A stretch of 64,000 bases of DNA from Streptomyces bluensis (GCF_014650715.1 NZ_BMVM01000012.1:1-64000); one strand, 5' to 3'. Shown: positions 42,377 to 51,876, counted from the stretch's first letter. Program-made: numbers and translations. Notes: a model not told the origin generated them from the sequence alone.

Positions 42377-42577
42377 AGCACCGCCCGCTGCCTTCCCGCA
42401 CGGTCTGGTCGCGCCGCGCCTCACGGCGGCTTCGCGCCGCCCGTTGGCCACATGTTAGCGATCCGTTGGCGCCGCCTGATGTGATCACTACATCGGTTCT
42501 GGCCCCGACGGTGCACGCGTACGACGCGTAACTCGGGGGAGTGTCGCCGCAGCGGCCGGAACCGGAATCACGCGGGG

Positions 42578-42604
42578 CCCGGTCGCCGAGGGGGAGCGAC
42601 CGGG
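42578..42604. terminator. Stem-loop after the glycosyltransferase gene
   Basis: 9-bp stem CCCGGTCGC (42578-42586) and GCGACCGGG (42596-42604), 9-base loop, between the glycosyltransferase stop and the SARP gene start, both on the minus strand. Confidence 0.6.
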
Positions 42605-42652
42605 GCCTTCGTGCAGGTCCGTGGCCGAATAAGTCCAGATACCGGTGGCCGT

Positions 42653-43585
42653 CTAGATGACCGGTGGCCGTCCCAGCCGGGTGAGCCGCCACACCGTGCG
42701 CCACCGCATGGGCCGCCGTTCACCGCCGGACTCCCGCCAGCCCTCCGCGAAACCGCCGAACCACGCGCGCAGGGCGCCCCACGACCGGACGCGTACGAGT
42801 GTGAGCAGCACCCACACGCCGAGGTGGACGGGGATGAGGGGCAGCGGCAGTCTGCGGCGGGTGAGCCAGACGCGGTTGCGGGCGTTCACGCGGTAGTAGA
42901 TGGCGTGCCGGGCGGGCGAGGTCCTGGGGTGCTGGAGCAGCAGTTCGGGTGCGTACAGCACGGTCCATCCGGCGTCGACGGCCCGCCAGGCCAAGTCGGT
43001 CTCCTCGTGCGCGAAGAAGAACTCGGCGGGCCAGTCCCCGACTTCGGCGAGCATGGCCAGGGAGAGGGCGTGCCCGCCGCCGAGGAACCCGGTGACGGGG
43101 CCGCCCCGCAGCGGGTCCTTCGCCCCGACCCTCGGGACGTGGCGGCGCTGAGTCTTGCCGGTCTCGTCGGCGATCCGGAACCCGACGATGCCGAGCCGCG
43201 GATCACGGGCGTACAGGGTCCGTACGCCGCGCAGCACGTCCGCGTCGACGAGCAGGCCGTCGTCGTCCAGTTCGACGACGACGTCGACATCCCCGAACTC
43301 GGCGAGCCGCCTCAGGGCGACGTTGCGGCCGCCCGGACAGCCGAGGTTCTCCTCCGTCTCGATGAGGGTGACCTCACCCGGCAGGCCGAGGCGCTCGGCG
43401 AAGTCGGGCAGCGGGCAGCCGTTGCCGACGATGACGATCCGCTCGGGCGCGAGGTCCTGTTTGGCCACGGACATGAGCAGGGCGTCGACCTCGGCGGGCC
43501 GGTTCCCCATGGTCACGACGGCGACGGCAATCCGGGGCTCCACCAACTCCACCAGTCCCACCTCGTCTCGTTCGGCTCCCCCCAC
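42653..43585 (-). CDS. Glycosyltransferase family 2 protein
   Basis: 310 residues, GT-A fold: IAVAVVTMGNRPAEVDALL, ENLGCPGGRNVALRRLAEFG, the metal/nucleotide motif VVVELDDDGLL (about residues 103-113), GGGHALSLAMLAEVGDWPAEFFFAHEETDLAWRA (read in parts) with the catalytic-region ED pair in HEETD, and a C-terminal basic/hydrophobic tail. Resembles rhamnosyl- or mannosyl-type transferases acting on surface polymers. GTG at 43585; upstream is a degenerate CACTCA/CGCATC repeat. It is not part of the nar unit as far as the spacing shows (99 bp gap). Confidence 0.87.
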   Translation of the reverse strand: MGGAERDEVGLVELVEPRIAVAVVTMGNRPAEVDALLMSVAKQDLAPERIVIVGNGCPLPDFAERLGLPGEVTLIETEENLGCPGGRNVALRRLAEFGDVDVVVELDDDGLLVDADVLRGVRTLYARDPRLGIVGFRIADETGKTQRRHVPRVGAKDPLRGGPVTGFLGGGHALSLAMLAEVGDWPAEFFFAHEETDLAWRAVDAGWTVLYAPELLLQHPRTSPARHAIYYRVNARNRVWLTRRRLPLPLIPVHLGVWVLLTLVRVRSWGALRAWFGGFAEGWRESGGERRPMRWRTVWRLTRLGRPPVI

Positions 43586-43655
43586 GTATCACTACGCATC
43601 ACTCACGACGCAGCACTCACCACGCATCGCTCAGCACTCAGCACGCACCACGATG
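43584..43655. repeat. Degenerate short repeats between glycosyltransferase and TDT genes
   Basis: About 70 bp made of imperfect copies of ACGCATCACTC / CAGCACTCA / ACGCACCAC fill the gap before the glycosyltransferase start. The spacing is irregular (10-14 bp). It is similar in base composition to the octamer array at 32936-33031. Confidence 0.6.
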
Positions 43656-43684
43656 CCAGCCCGTGCCGTCAACGCGTGGCAGGC

Positions 43685-44677
43685 TCACCCCAGGCGGGCG
43701 GCGGCGTACCGGGCGCCGACCGCCAGCCACGCCACCGCGGCGGCGCCCACGAGCGGGCGCTCCGTGACCGTCAGGGCGCTGATGCTCCCGGCGGTGGCGA
43801 GCTGGGCGGTGGCGGTGGCGTACATGCCCACGGGGAAGACGATGCACCACAGGGCGAGCTCGTAGCTGAGGGGCACGCGGTGGTGCAGATGGCGCCAGAC
43901 GCCCGCGGCCAGCAGCGGGGGGATCAGGACGGTGGCCCAGGCCCACAGGACGAGGACCGTGCCGTCGAGGGGGCCCTGGCTGGGGCGCGGCAGCGACCGT
44001 TCGTGGGCGACGAGCTGGGCGCCGGCGAGGGTGCTGATGGCGGCGGCGCCCATGGTGACCCAGTAGGTGGGGGCCAGTTGCGCGGCCCGGGGCGGGTCGC
44101 GCAGCAGCCGCAGGACAACCGAGGTGAGGGTGGCGGTGTACATGAGGACGCCGGTGGCCCAGAGCACCAGGGCGACGGTGAGGACGGTGCGACCGGTGTG
44201 CAGGCTGGTGAGGGTGAGGGCGAGTGCTTGCAGGCCGACGGTGGCCAGGAACCAGGTGCCGTCGGCCTGCCGCAGCAGGGTGCGTCCCCCCGACCGCCCG
44301 AGTCCGACGGCCGCGACGGCCAGTACCGCCCACACGGCCGCCGCGACGACGAGCAGGGCGTAGGCCGCGACCCGCCCGAGGCCGTGGGCGAGGCGGGTGG
44401 CGAGGACACCGCTGGCGGCGACGAGCGTGAAGTGGCCGAACAGGCGGGCAGGGTCGCGGAGTTCCGCCCTGAGGACGCCCGGGTGGTGGACGGCCTTGAG
44501 CACGGTGGCGGTCAGAAGCGTGAGGTAGGCGGCCACCGCGATGCCGAACAGCAGGGCGGAGGCGGCCCGGGCCCCGGTCTGCGCCAGGGCGCGGGAGACG
44601 ATGCCGGTGGCCATCACGGGCGCGAAGCACGCCGGTGGCAGCCGCCGGCACCGGTCCAGGAGCGTGGGCCAGGTCAC
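43685..44677 (-). CDS. TDT/SLAC1-family anion transporter
   Basis: 330 residues with about ten helices. The family start CFAPVMATGIVSRALAQTG, FGHFTLVAASGVLATRLAHG, and AWATVLIPPLLAAG match the tellurite-resistance/dicarboxylate (TehA/SLAC1) family. SLAC1-type channels pass chloride and nitrate. The GTG overlaps the narI stop (GTGA), so it is the fifth coupled gene of the nitrate reductase operon and a candidate nitrate/nitrite conduit in place of NarK. That substrate is inference. Confidence 0.85.
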   Translation of the reverse strand: MTWPTLLDRCRRLPPACFAPVMATGIVSRALAQTGARAASALLFGIAVAAYLTLLTATVLKAVHHPGVLRAELRDPARLFGHFTLVAASGVLATRLAHGLGRVAAYALLVVAAAVWAVLAVAAVGLGRSGGRTLLRQADGTWFLATVGLQALALTLTSLHTGRTVLTVALVLWATGVLMYTATLTSVVLRLLRDPPRAAQLAPTYWVTMGAAAISTLAGAQLVAHERSLPRPSQGPLDGTVLVLWAWATVLIPPLLAAGVWRHLHHRVPLSYELALWCIVFPVGMYATATAQLATAGSISALTVTERPLVGAAAVAWLAVGARYAAARLG

Positions 44678-45432
44678 CGGCGTACGGCGGGGTGCGGCGC
44701 CGGCCGCCGGTCCGGCCCGTGCGCGGCGGTGTGCGCCCGCGCGGGGTTGTGTCGCGCGCCGCGGGAGCGGTAGACGACATAGGGGCGGACGAGGTAGCCG
44801 AGCGGTGCGGTGAAGGCGTGGACGAGGCGGCTGAAGGGCCACAGCGCGAACAGGGCCATGCCGAGCAGGGCGTGGACCTGGTAGACGAGGGGCGCGTGGG
44901 CCATGGCGGGTACGTTCGGGTCCAGGGTGAACAGGGAGCGGAACCACACCGAGACACCGAGGCGGTAGTCGTAGGGGTCCGATTGCAGGGTGGTGGCGGT
45001 GGCGGTGAGTCCCGCCAGGAGGACGCAGACGAGAACCGGGTAGACGGCGCGGTCGCTGCGGCTGGTCGCGGCCCGGACGGCGGGCACGCGCAGCCGCCGG
45101 TAGAGCAGGATCGCCAGGCCGGTGAGGGTGGCGAGGCCCGCGGTGCCGCCGACGAGCAGCGCGTTGGCGCGGTACAGCCACTCCTGCACGTGGAGGCGTT
45201 CGGTGAACGACTCCGGGACGAGCAGGCCGACGGCGTGCCCGGCCACCACGAAGAGGAGCCCGTAGTGGAACAGCGGGCCGCCGACGCTCAGCAGGCGGTG
45301 TTCGTGCAGTTGGCTGGAGCGAGTGGTGAAGCCGAACCGGTCGTAGCGGTAGCGCCAGGCGGTGCCCGCGACCAGGACGGTGAGGACGAGGTAGGGCAGT
45401 ACGCCCCACAGGGCGATGTGCAGATGGTTCAC
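44674..45432 (-). CDS. narI: Respiratory nitrate reductase gamma subunit (cytochrome b)
   Basis: Membrane subunit carrying two b hemes; takes electrons from menaquinol and anchors NarGH. 252 residues, five helices: HIALWGVLPYLVLTVLVAG, GGPLFHYGLLFVVAGHAVGL with two heme-ligand His, APLVYQVHALLGMALFALWPFSRLVHAF (read in parts) with the other two His, then a basic tail GYLVRPYVVYRSRG. The GTG lies within the narJ stop codon (GTGA). Confidence 0.93.
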   Translation of the reverse strand: MNHLHIALWGVLPYLVLTVLVAGTAWRYRYDRFGFTTRSSQLHEHRLLSVGGPLFHYGLLFVVAGHAVGLLVPESFTERLHVQEWLYRANALLVGGTAGLATLTGLAILLYRRLRVPAVRAATSRSDRAVYPVLVCVLLAGLTATATTLQSDPYDYRLGVSVWFRSLFTLDPNVPAMAHAPLVYQVHALLGMALFALWPFSRLVHAFTAPLGYLVRPYVVYRSRGARHNPARAHTAAHGPDRRPAPHPAVRR

Positions 45433-46058
45433 CGGGAGGCCTCCTCGACGTACGGGCTGGTCGGACGCGCGGGGAAGGGCAGCAGGCCGACGGTCTCGGT
45501 GGGCGGGCCGGAGCGGGCCAGGCGCAGGGCGGCGGCGCGGTCGGCGGGTGAGGCACCGGGCAGGGTGCGGCAGACCGCTTCCAGGACGTCGGCGTAGGGG
45601 CTGCGGTGCTCGCGCAGCGCGAGGCGGAGGAGTTCCAGTGCCGCGCGGTGGTCCTGGAGGGCCCTGCGGCCGGGTTCGGGGCAGCGGGCGGCGAACTCCA
45701 GGGCCAGCGGCAGGAAGTCGGGCAGCTCGTCGGAGGGTGGCTGCCAGCCGTGTGTGCGGTACAGCTCCCGCCAGTTCAGCAGGGACTGGCCGCGGCGGCG
45801 GGTGTCCCCGTCCGTGTAGTAGGTCAGGTGGAGGGTGCGGCGCCGGCTGCGGTCGAAGGTGGTGATGTAGCGGGCCGACAGTTCCAGGGCGGGGACACCG
45901 GCGACGGCGGCGCAGAACCGGGACAGCGGCTCGGTTTCCGCTCCCGCCCCGCTCACGCCGTCCAGGGTGTCGGTGACCAGGTGCAGGCGCTGCGGCCAGT
46001 CCCGGCCGGGGTGGAGCAGGAGCAGCGACGCCGCCTGGTGGATCAGTGCGGTGGTCAT
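45429..46058 (-). CDS. narJ: Nitrate reductase molybdenum-cofactor assembly chaperone
   Basis: TorD/NarJ-type chaperone for cofactor loading and membrane docking of NarGH. 209 residues, mostly helical: LIHQAASLLLLHPGRDWPQR, the family core ARYITTFDRSRRRTLHLTYYTDGDTRRRG, and ELPDFLPLALEFAARCPE. It overlaps narH by ATGA and narI by GTGA. Confidence 0.93.
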   Translation of the reverse strand: MTTALIHQAASLLLLHPGRDWPQRLHLVTDTLDGVSGAGAETEPLSRFCAAVAGVPALELSARYITTFDRSRRRTLHLTYYTDGDTRRRGQSLLNWRELYRTHGWQPPSDELPDFLPLALEFAARCPEPGRRALQDHRAALELLRLALREHRSPYADVLEAVCRTLPGASPADRAAALRLARSGPPTETVGLLPFPARPTSPYVEEASR

Positions 46059-47662
46059 GCCTGGTTCCCCTCACCGCGCGGGAAGAGGCCGTCGGGGCGT
46101 CCGCGCCCGTCCCAGTTCAGGAGGTTGACGCGGCCGCGCAGCGACACCCCGGCGTGCTCCGGCTCGGGGCCGGGAGCGGGCGGGGCGTGGAAGGTGTCCG
46201 CCGCGTACATGCCCGGTCCACCGTGGCCGTCGAGACTGCATCCGGAGTCGGGGAGGTCCTCGGGGACGGTGCCGGTGTAGCTGGTGGGGATGACATAGCG
46301 CTCGTCGTACTTGGCGAGGGCGAGCAGCCGGTACATGGCCTCGATGCCGTCCGCGTCCATGCCGACCGCGTCGGCGATGGCCGGGTCCTGCTCCTCGCCG
46401 AGGTTGACGCGCCGCATGTGGGAGCGCATCGCCGCCAGACGGCACAGCGCCGCCTCCACGGGGGCCACGTCGCCCGCGGTGAACAGCCCGGCGAGGTACT
46501 CCAGCGGGATGCGCAGGGAGTCGATCGCCGCGAACAGTTTCGCGGGGTCCTCCCCGTCGTGGCCGGTGGCGGTCAGGGACTCCACGACCGGCGACAGGGG
46601 CGGCACGTACCAGACCATCGGCATCGTGCGGTACTCGGGATGCAGGGGCAGCGCCACCTTGTAGCGGCTGATGAGCGCGTGCACGGGTGAGCGCCGGGCG
46701 GCGGTGATCCAGTCGTGCGGGATGCCGGAGGCCTCGGCGGCGCGCCGCACCTCGGGGTCGTCGGGATCGAGGAAGCAGCCCAACTGCGCCTCGTACAGGT
46801 CCTTTTCGTCGGTGGTCGCGGCGGCCTCCCCCACCTTGTCGGCGTCGTAGAGGATGACGCCGAGATAGCGCAGGCGCCCCACGCAGGTCTCGGAACACAC
46901 GGTGGGCTGACCGGCCTCGATGCGCGGGTAGCAGAGCGTGCACTTCTCCGCCTTGCCGGTGGCGTGGTTGAAGTACACCTTCTTGTACGGGCATCCGGTC
47001 ACGCACATGCGCCAGCCGCGGCAGCGGTCCTGGTCGACGAGGACGATGCCGTCCTCGATCCGCTTGTAGAGCGCGCCGGAGGGGCACACCGCGACGCACG
47101 ACGGGTTGAGGCAGTGCTCGCAGATGCGCGGCAGGTAGAACATGAACGCCTGCTCGTACTCCAGCCGCACCTGCTCGTTCATCTTCTTCAGCACCGGGTC
47201 GCCCGCGAGGTGTTCGGGCCCGCCGCCCAGGTCGTCGTCCCAGTTGGGGCCCCAGGTCACCTGCGTGGGCCGGCCGTCGATCAGGGAGCGGGGCGGGGCC
47301 GTGGGGACGTCGTCACCGAGAGGAGCGCTGATCAGGTTCTCGTAGTCGTACGTCCACGGCTCGTAGTAGTCGTCGAGCGAGGGCAGCTCGGGGTTGGCGA
47401 ACAGGCGGGCCAGGCGGCGGGCCCGGCCGCCGCTGCGCGGCACCAGGCGGCCGTGCTTCAGCTTCCAGCCGCCCTGCCACCTGTCCTGGTCCTCGTAGGT
47501 GCGGGGGTAGCCCTGGCCGGGGCGGGTCTCGACGTTGTTGAACCACACGTACTCGGTGCCGGACCGGTTGGTCCAGGTCTGTTTGCAGGTGACCGAACAG
47601 GTGTGGCAGCCGATGCACTTGTCGAGATTCATCACCATCGCCACTTGGGCCATGACCCTCAT
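46055..47662 (-). CDS. narH: Respiratory nitrate reductase beta subunit
   Basis: Iron-sulfur electron-transfer subunit. 535 residues with the expected four cysteine groups: CIGCHTCSVTCKQTW near the N-terminus, CEHCLNPSCVAVCPSG, CRGWRMCVTGCPYKK (Trp replaces one Cys, the [3Fe-4S] site typical of NarH) and CTLCYPRIEAG..VCSETC. The C-terminal half is the NarH-specific domain. ATG 47662 shares one base with the narG stop (TGATG); AGGAGG lies 10 nt upstream. MAQVAMVMN at 47653 is the alternative start. Confidence 0.95.
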   Translation of the reverse strand: MRVMAQVAMVMNLDKCIGCHTCSVTCKQTWTNRSGTEYVWFNNVETRPGQGYPRTYEDQDRWQGGWKLKHGRLVPRSGGRARRLARLFANPELPSLDDYYEPWTYDYENLISAPLGDDVPTAPPRSLIDGRPTQVTWGPNWDDDLGGGPEHLAGDPVLKKMNEQVRLEYEQAFMFYLPRICEHCLNPSCVAVCPSGALYKRIEDGIVLVDQDRCRGWRMCVTGCPYKKVYFNHATGKAEKCTLCYPRIEAGQPTVCSETCVGRLRYLGVILYDADKVGEAAATTDEKDLYEAQLGCFLDPDDPEVRRAAEASGIPHDWITAARRSPVHALISRYKVALPLHPEYRTMPMVWYVPPLSPVVESLTATGHDGEDPAKLFAAIDSLRIPLEYLAGLFTAGDVAPVEAALCRLAAMRSHMRRVNLGEEQDPAIADAVGMDADGIEAMYRLLALAKYDERYVIPTSYTGTVPEDLPDSGCSLDGHGGPGMYAADTFHAPPAPGPEPEHAGVSLRGRVNLLNWDGRGRPDGLFPRGEGNQA

Positions 47663-50600
47663 CAGTACTCAACCTCCTGGGAGCGGCGGCGGATGACGGT
47701 GACCGCGTCGCGCTGGTTGCCGGTGGGGCCGTAGTAGTTGGGGGCGAAGGACAGCTGGGCGTGGCCGCCGATCAGGTGGGTCGGCTTGATCAGGAGCCGG
47801 GTGAGGGCGTTGTGGACGCCGCCGCGCCGCCCGGTGGTCTCGGACTTGGGGACGTTCACCAGGCGTTCCTGGACGTGGTACATGAACACGGTGCCGGGCG
47901 GCATGCGGTGGGAGACGATCGCGCGGGCGACGACCACGCCGTTGCGGTTGACCGCCTCGATCCAGTCGTTGTCCGCGACGCCGATCGCGGCGGCGTCGTC
48001 CACGCTGATCCAGATGACGGGGCCGCCCCGGGCCAGGGTCTGCATCAGCAGGTTCTCCTGGTACTCGGAGTGGATCGACCATTTGGAGTGCGGGGTCAGA
48101 TACCGCACGGTCACCGAACGCCCGTCCTTGTCGGCGGTGGGCTGGGGCTGCTCGCCGAGGACGTCCAGGTCCAGTGGAGGCCGGTAGACGGGGAGTTGTT
48201 CGCCGAACTCGGCGATCCAGGGATGGTCGAGGTAGAAGTGCTGCCGTCCGGTGAGGGTGTGCCAGGGCTTGAAGTGCTCGGTGTTGATCGTGAACGGGGC
48301 GTAGCGGCGGTCCGGGGCCTCCTTGCCCGACCACTCGAAGCTCGCCGAGACCTGCACCGGACGGGCCTGGGTGTCGGAGAACTCCACGCGCCGCTCGGCC
48401 ACCGACGCCGCCAGTTCCGCGAGGCCGGTGTCGGTGCCGCAGCGCTCGGCGAGCCGCTCGAAGCCCTCGGCGGCGAGACGTCCGTTGGTCGTGCCCGACA
48501 GGGCCAGGATCGCCTCGCACAGCTTGACGTCCGTGTCGAGCAGGGGCCGTCCCCGCGCCGGTCCGCGGGCCGCCGTGCCGCACCGTGCGGCGAGCCAGCC
48601 GGCCTCCGGTCCGGGCCGGACGGTCACGCCCTTCACGGTCATCCCCTGCTCCTCGGCCAGCGGGCCCAGGGCGGCGATCTGAGCGCCGATCGCGGTGTAG
48701 TCCCGTTCGACGAGGGTGAACTGCGGGCCGGTGGGCCCGTCGGGCGGCGCCTCGCCGGGGGTGTCGTGCTGGAGCGCGGTGGCCACCAGGTCGTGGGCGA
48801 CGTCCAGGCGCCCCTCGGCCAGCCTGGCGACCTCGGCGGCGAGTCCGTGGAAGATCTCGAAGTCCGTGCGCGCCTGCCAGGGAGGGCTGATCGCCGGGGA
48901 GAAGGCGTGCACGTAGGGGTGCATGTCCGTGCTGGACAGGTCGTGCTTCTCGTACCAGGTGGCCGCGGGCAGCACCAGATCGGCGAACAGGGTCGTGGAC
49001 GTCATCCGGAAGTCCAGGGCGAGCAGCAGGTCGAGCTTGCCGCGCGGCGCCTGGTCCCGCCAGGCCACGTCCTTCGGCCGGGCCTCGGGCGGGGCCTGCT
49101 CGGCGCTCGCGTTGTCGGACGCTCCCAGCAGGTGCCGCAGGAAGAACTCGTTGCCCTTGGCCGAGGAGCCGATCAGGTTGGCCCGCCACACGGTGAGCAC
49201 GCGCGGCCAGTTGGCCGGGTCGTCGGGGTCCTCGCAGGCGTAGGGGAGACGGCCCGCGTCCCGCTCGCGGGCCACCCACCGCGCCGGGTCGGCGCCTTCC
49301 TCGCGTACGCGCCGCCCGAGTTCCAGGGGGTTGGCGCCGAAGGTGGGATACGACGGCATCCATCCCTGCCGGGCGGAGCGGGCCACGAGGTCGGCCGTGT
49401 GCAGGCCGGTGAGCGCACCGGGCGCGGTCGGCGCGGTCAGGGCGTCCGCGGTGAACTTCTCGTAGCGCCACTGGTCCGTGTGCAGATACCAGTACGGTGT
49501 GCCCGCCATCTGCCGTGACGGGCGGGCCCAGTCGGAGGCCGTGGCCAGCTGCTGCCAGCCGGTGTACGGGCGCACCTTCTCCTGCCCCACGTAGTGCGCC
49601 CAGCCTCCGCCGTTGACGCCCTGACAGCCCGTGAGCAGCAGCAGCGACAGGAACGAGCGGTAGATGGTGTCGGAGTGGAACCAGTGGTTGGTGCCCGCGC
49701 CCATCACGATCATGCAGCGGCCGCGGGTCTGTTCCGCGGTCCGCGCGAACTCCCGTGCCGCACGCACCACCGCCTGCGCGGGCACCGACGTGATCGCCTC
49801 CTGCCAAGCGGGGGTGCAGGGCGTGGACGCGTCCTCGTACGACACCGGCAGCGAGCCGTCGAGCCCCTCGCGGCCCACGCCGTACTGGGCCAGCATCAGG
49901 TCGAAGACGGTCGTCACCAGGCGCCCGCCGATCCGCAGCGCGGGCACCGTGCGCCGCACCGAGGCTCCCTGCTCGTCGAAGCGGGGCAGCGACACCTCCG
50001 CCCGCGTCGCGCCGGGGCGGCCGTGGAAGCTGAGCAGCGGTTCGGCATCGCCGAGGTCCAGGTTCCAGCGGCCCTCGCTGGCCTTGCCCCAGCGGTCGCC
50101 CAGGGTGCCGCTCGGCACCATCGGCCCGCCGGACACCGTGTCGTAGAGCACCGGCATCCAGCGTCGCGCCGCCGCCTCGGCGTCCCTGGCCAGATCCAGG
50201 TCACGGGCCGTCACGAACGCCCCGGGCGTGTACGTGACCGTGTTCGTGCCGGTGCCTGCGCCGGTATCCGTGCCCGTGTCCGTGTCCCGCTCGTCCAGGC
50301 CGACGAGGAACGGCAGATCGGTGAACCGCCTGACGTAGTCGGTGAAGTACGGCACCTGCCGCTCGACGAAGCACTCGCGCAGGATCACGTGCCCCATCGC
50401 CATGGCGAGCGCCCCGTCGGTGCCCGGATGGGGGTGCAGCCACTCGTCGGCGAACTTCGTCGCGTCCGCGTAGTCCGGTGAGACCACCACCACCTTCTGG
50501 CCGCGGTAGCGGGCCTCGGCCATCCAGTGCGCGTCCGGGGTCCGGGTGACCGGGACGTTGGAGCCCCACAGCATCAGATACGCCGCGTCCCACCAGTCGC

Positions 50601-51369
50601 CCGACTCGGGAACGTCGGTCTGGTCGCCGAACACCTGCGGCGAGGCGACCGGCAGGTCCGCGTACCAGTCGTAGAACGACAGCATCGGCGCACCGATCAG
50701 AGCGTGGAAGCGGGCGCCGACCGCGTGCGAGGCCATCGACATCGCCGGGATCGGCGAGAATCCGGCGATCCGGTCGGGCCCGTACTCCCGCAGCGTGTGT
50801 ACGTGCGCGGCGGCCGCGATCTCCAGCGCCTCGTCCCAGTCGATCCGCACCAGGCCGCCCTTGCCGCGGGCCGACTGGTAGCGGCGCCGCTGGTCCGGAT
50901 CTCCGGTGATCTCGGCCCACGCGGCGACGGGATCACCGCCCGCACGCCGCTTCGCGTCGCGGAACATCTCCACCAGCACGCCCCGCGCATGGGGATAGCG
51001 CACCCGCGTCGGCGAGTACGTGTACCAGGAGAACGACGCACCGCGCGGGCAGCCCCGCGGTTCGTAGTCGGGGCGGTCAGGGCCGGTCGACGGGTAGTCC
51101 GTCGCCTGCGTCTCCCAGGTGATCAGCCCGTCCTTGACGTACACCTGCCACGAACACGACCCCGTGCAGTTCACCCCGTGGGTGGAGCGCACCACCTTGT
51201 CGTGCGCCCAACGCTCCCGGTACGGCTGGTCGTTGACCTGCTGGTCGGACCGGAAGACGGCCCGCCCCTCCGGTGTGGTCGGCGCCCGCTGGAGTAACTG
51301 TCCGGCCGCGAGCAGCCGTTCGGCCGCGTCCGAAGCGACCCGTTCCATCCTTGCCCTGCCACGTCCCAC
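47662..51369 (-). CDS. narG: Respiratory nitrate reductase alpha subunit (molybdopterin)
   Basis: Catalytic subunit, nitrate to nitrite on the cytoplasmic face. 1235 residues. The FS0 cluster motif is His64-x3-Cys68-x3-Cys72-x34-Cys107 (HGVNCTGSCSW ... EPRGCPRG), the His ligand being diagnostic for NarG. The bis-MGD region includes LSFYDWYADLPVASPQVFGDQ with the probable Mo-ligand Asp. There is no twin-arginine signal. An unusual Thr/Asp/Gly-rich tract (about 361-380, DTDTGTDTGAGTGTNTVT) coded by hexamer-like repeats interrupts the domain. The start is GTG 51369 or ATG 51348. Confidence 0.95.
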   Translation of the reverse strand: MGRGRARMERVASDAAERLLAAGQLLQRAPTTPEGRAVFRSDQQVNDQPYRERWAHDKVVRSTHGVNCTGSCSWQVYVKDGLITWETQATDYPSTGPDRPDYEPRGCPRGASFSWYTYSPTRVRYPHARGVLVEMFRDAKRRAGGDPVAAWAEITGDPDQRRRYQSARGKGGLVRIDWDEALEIAAAAHVHTLREYGPDRIAGFSPIPAMSMASHAVGARFHALIGAPMLSFYDWYADLPVASPQVFGDQTDVPESGDWWDAAYLMLWGSNVPVTRTPDAHWMAEARYRGQKVVVVSPDYADATKFADEWLHPHPGTDGALAMAMGHVILRECFVERQVPYFTDYVRRFTDLPFLVGLDERDTDTGTDTGAGTGTNTVTYTPGAFVTARDLDLARDAEAAARRWMPVLYDTVSGGPMVPSGTLGDRWGKASEGRWNLDLGDAEPLLSFHGRPGATRAEVSLPRFDEQGASVRRTVPALRIGGRLVTTVFDLMLAQYGVGREGLDGSLPVSYEDASTPCTPAWQEAITSVPAQAVVRAAREFARTAEQTRGRCMIVMGAGTNHWFHSDTIYRSFLSLLLLTGCQGVNGGGWAHYVGQEKVRPYTGWQQLATASDWARPSRQMAGTPYWYLHTDQWRYEKFTADALTAPTAPGALTGLHTADLVARSARQGWMPSYPTFGANPLELGRRVREEGADPARWVARERDAGRLPYACEDPDDPANWPRVLTVWRANLIGSSAKGNEFFLRHLLGASDNASAEQAPPEARPKDVAWRDQAPRGKLDLLLALDFRMTSTTLFADLVLPAATWYEKHDLSSTDMHPYVHAFSPAISPPWQARTDFEIFHGLAAEVARLAEGRLDVAHDLVATALQHDTPGEAPPDGPTGPQFTLVERDYTAIGAQIAALGPLAEEQGMTVKGVTVRPGPEAGWLAARCGTAARGPARGRPLLDTDVKLCEAILALSGTTNGRLAAEGFERLAERCGTDTGLAELAASVAERRVEFSDTQARPVQVSASFEWSGKEAPDRRYAPFTINTEHFKPWHTLTGRQHFYLDHPWIAEFGEQLPVYRPPLDLDVLGEQPQPTADKDGRSVTVRYLTPHSKWSIHSEYQENLLMQTLARGGPVIWISVDDAAAIGVADNDWIEAVNRNGVVVARAIVSHRMPPGTVFMYHVQERLVNVPKSETTGRRGGVHNALTRLLIKPTHLIGGHAQLSFAPNYYGPTGNQRDAVTVIRRRSQEVEY

Positions 51370-51876
51370 GCCCTCGGACTCCCCTCGCGGGTCGGCGCGC
51401 CCGAGCGGTCACCTCGGGCACGCACCTGTCGACGAACGAGGGCCAGAATGCTCCTGCCGGGCCCGCCGGGTGGATCTCATTCCCGCCAGTTGGATGTATC
51501 TAGAATTTATTTTCCCTGCCCTTTGCACTGGCTACTGAACGGATTCGGCCACAGGAATGGGAAATGCCTGTTCGGAGGACGGAAAGGGCCGACCGCCGCC
51601 ACGCCCGATCTCCCTGCGGTGGGCTGCGCCTTCGGTCGGAACATCACGGTCAGCGACCCGACCGGAACAGGTAATTCGACGGATTCGACAGATGCGACGA
51701 GACGGAATTCTTTCGTGACCGCAACCGTTGCCGGGACCGCGCGGAAACGACGGGAGCGGCTGAAACCTGTCGCCGACGGGCAGGTGCCGCGCGCCGTGGA
51801 GGCGGGTGTTCCCGATGCCGTGGCCATCAACTAGCCTTACGGGCCGTTCGGTGTACGCATCACGGGGGAGACACAC
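51370..51876. promoter_or_regulatory. Divergent intergenic region between narG and the WXG locus
   Basis: 507 bp with two overlapping open frames of poor codon quality and no convincing gene. An AT-rich island (TATCTAGAATTTATTTT, about 51497-51513) is unusual for this GC content and lies about 130 bp before narG; it contains TAGATA on the minus strand as a possible -10. The right end has GGGGGAGA before the WXG-like gene. I see no recognisable riboswitch. Confidence 0.5.

Noticed and set aside
51448..51834. Open frames on both strands in the narG/WXG gap (51448-51834 plus, 51507-51830 minus)
   Set aside because: Their amino-acid composition is irregular, no ribosome-binding site or family resemblance is seen, and third-base G/C bias is poor compared with neighbours.
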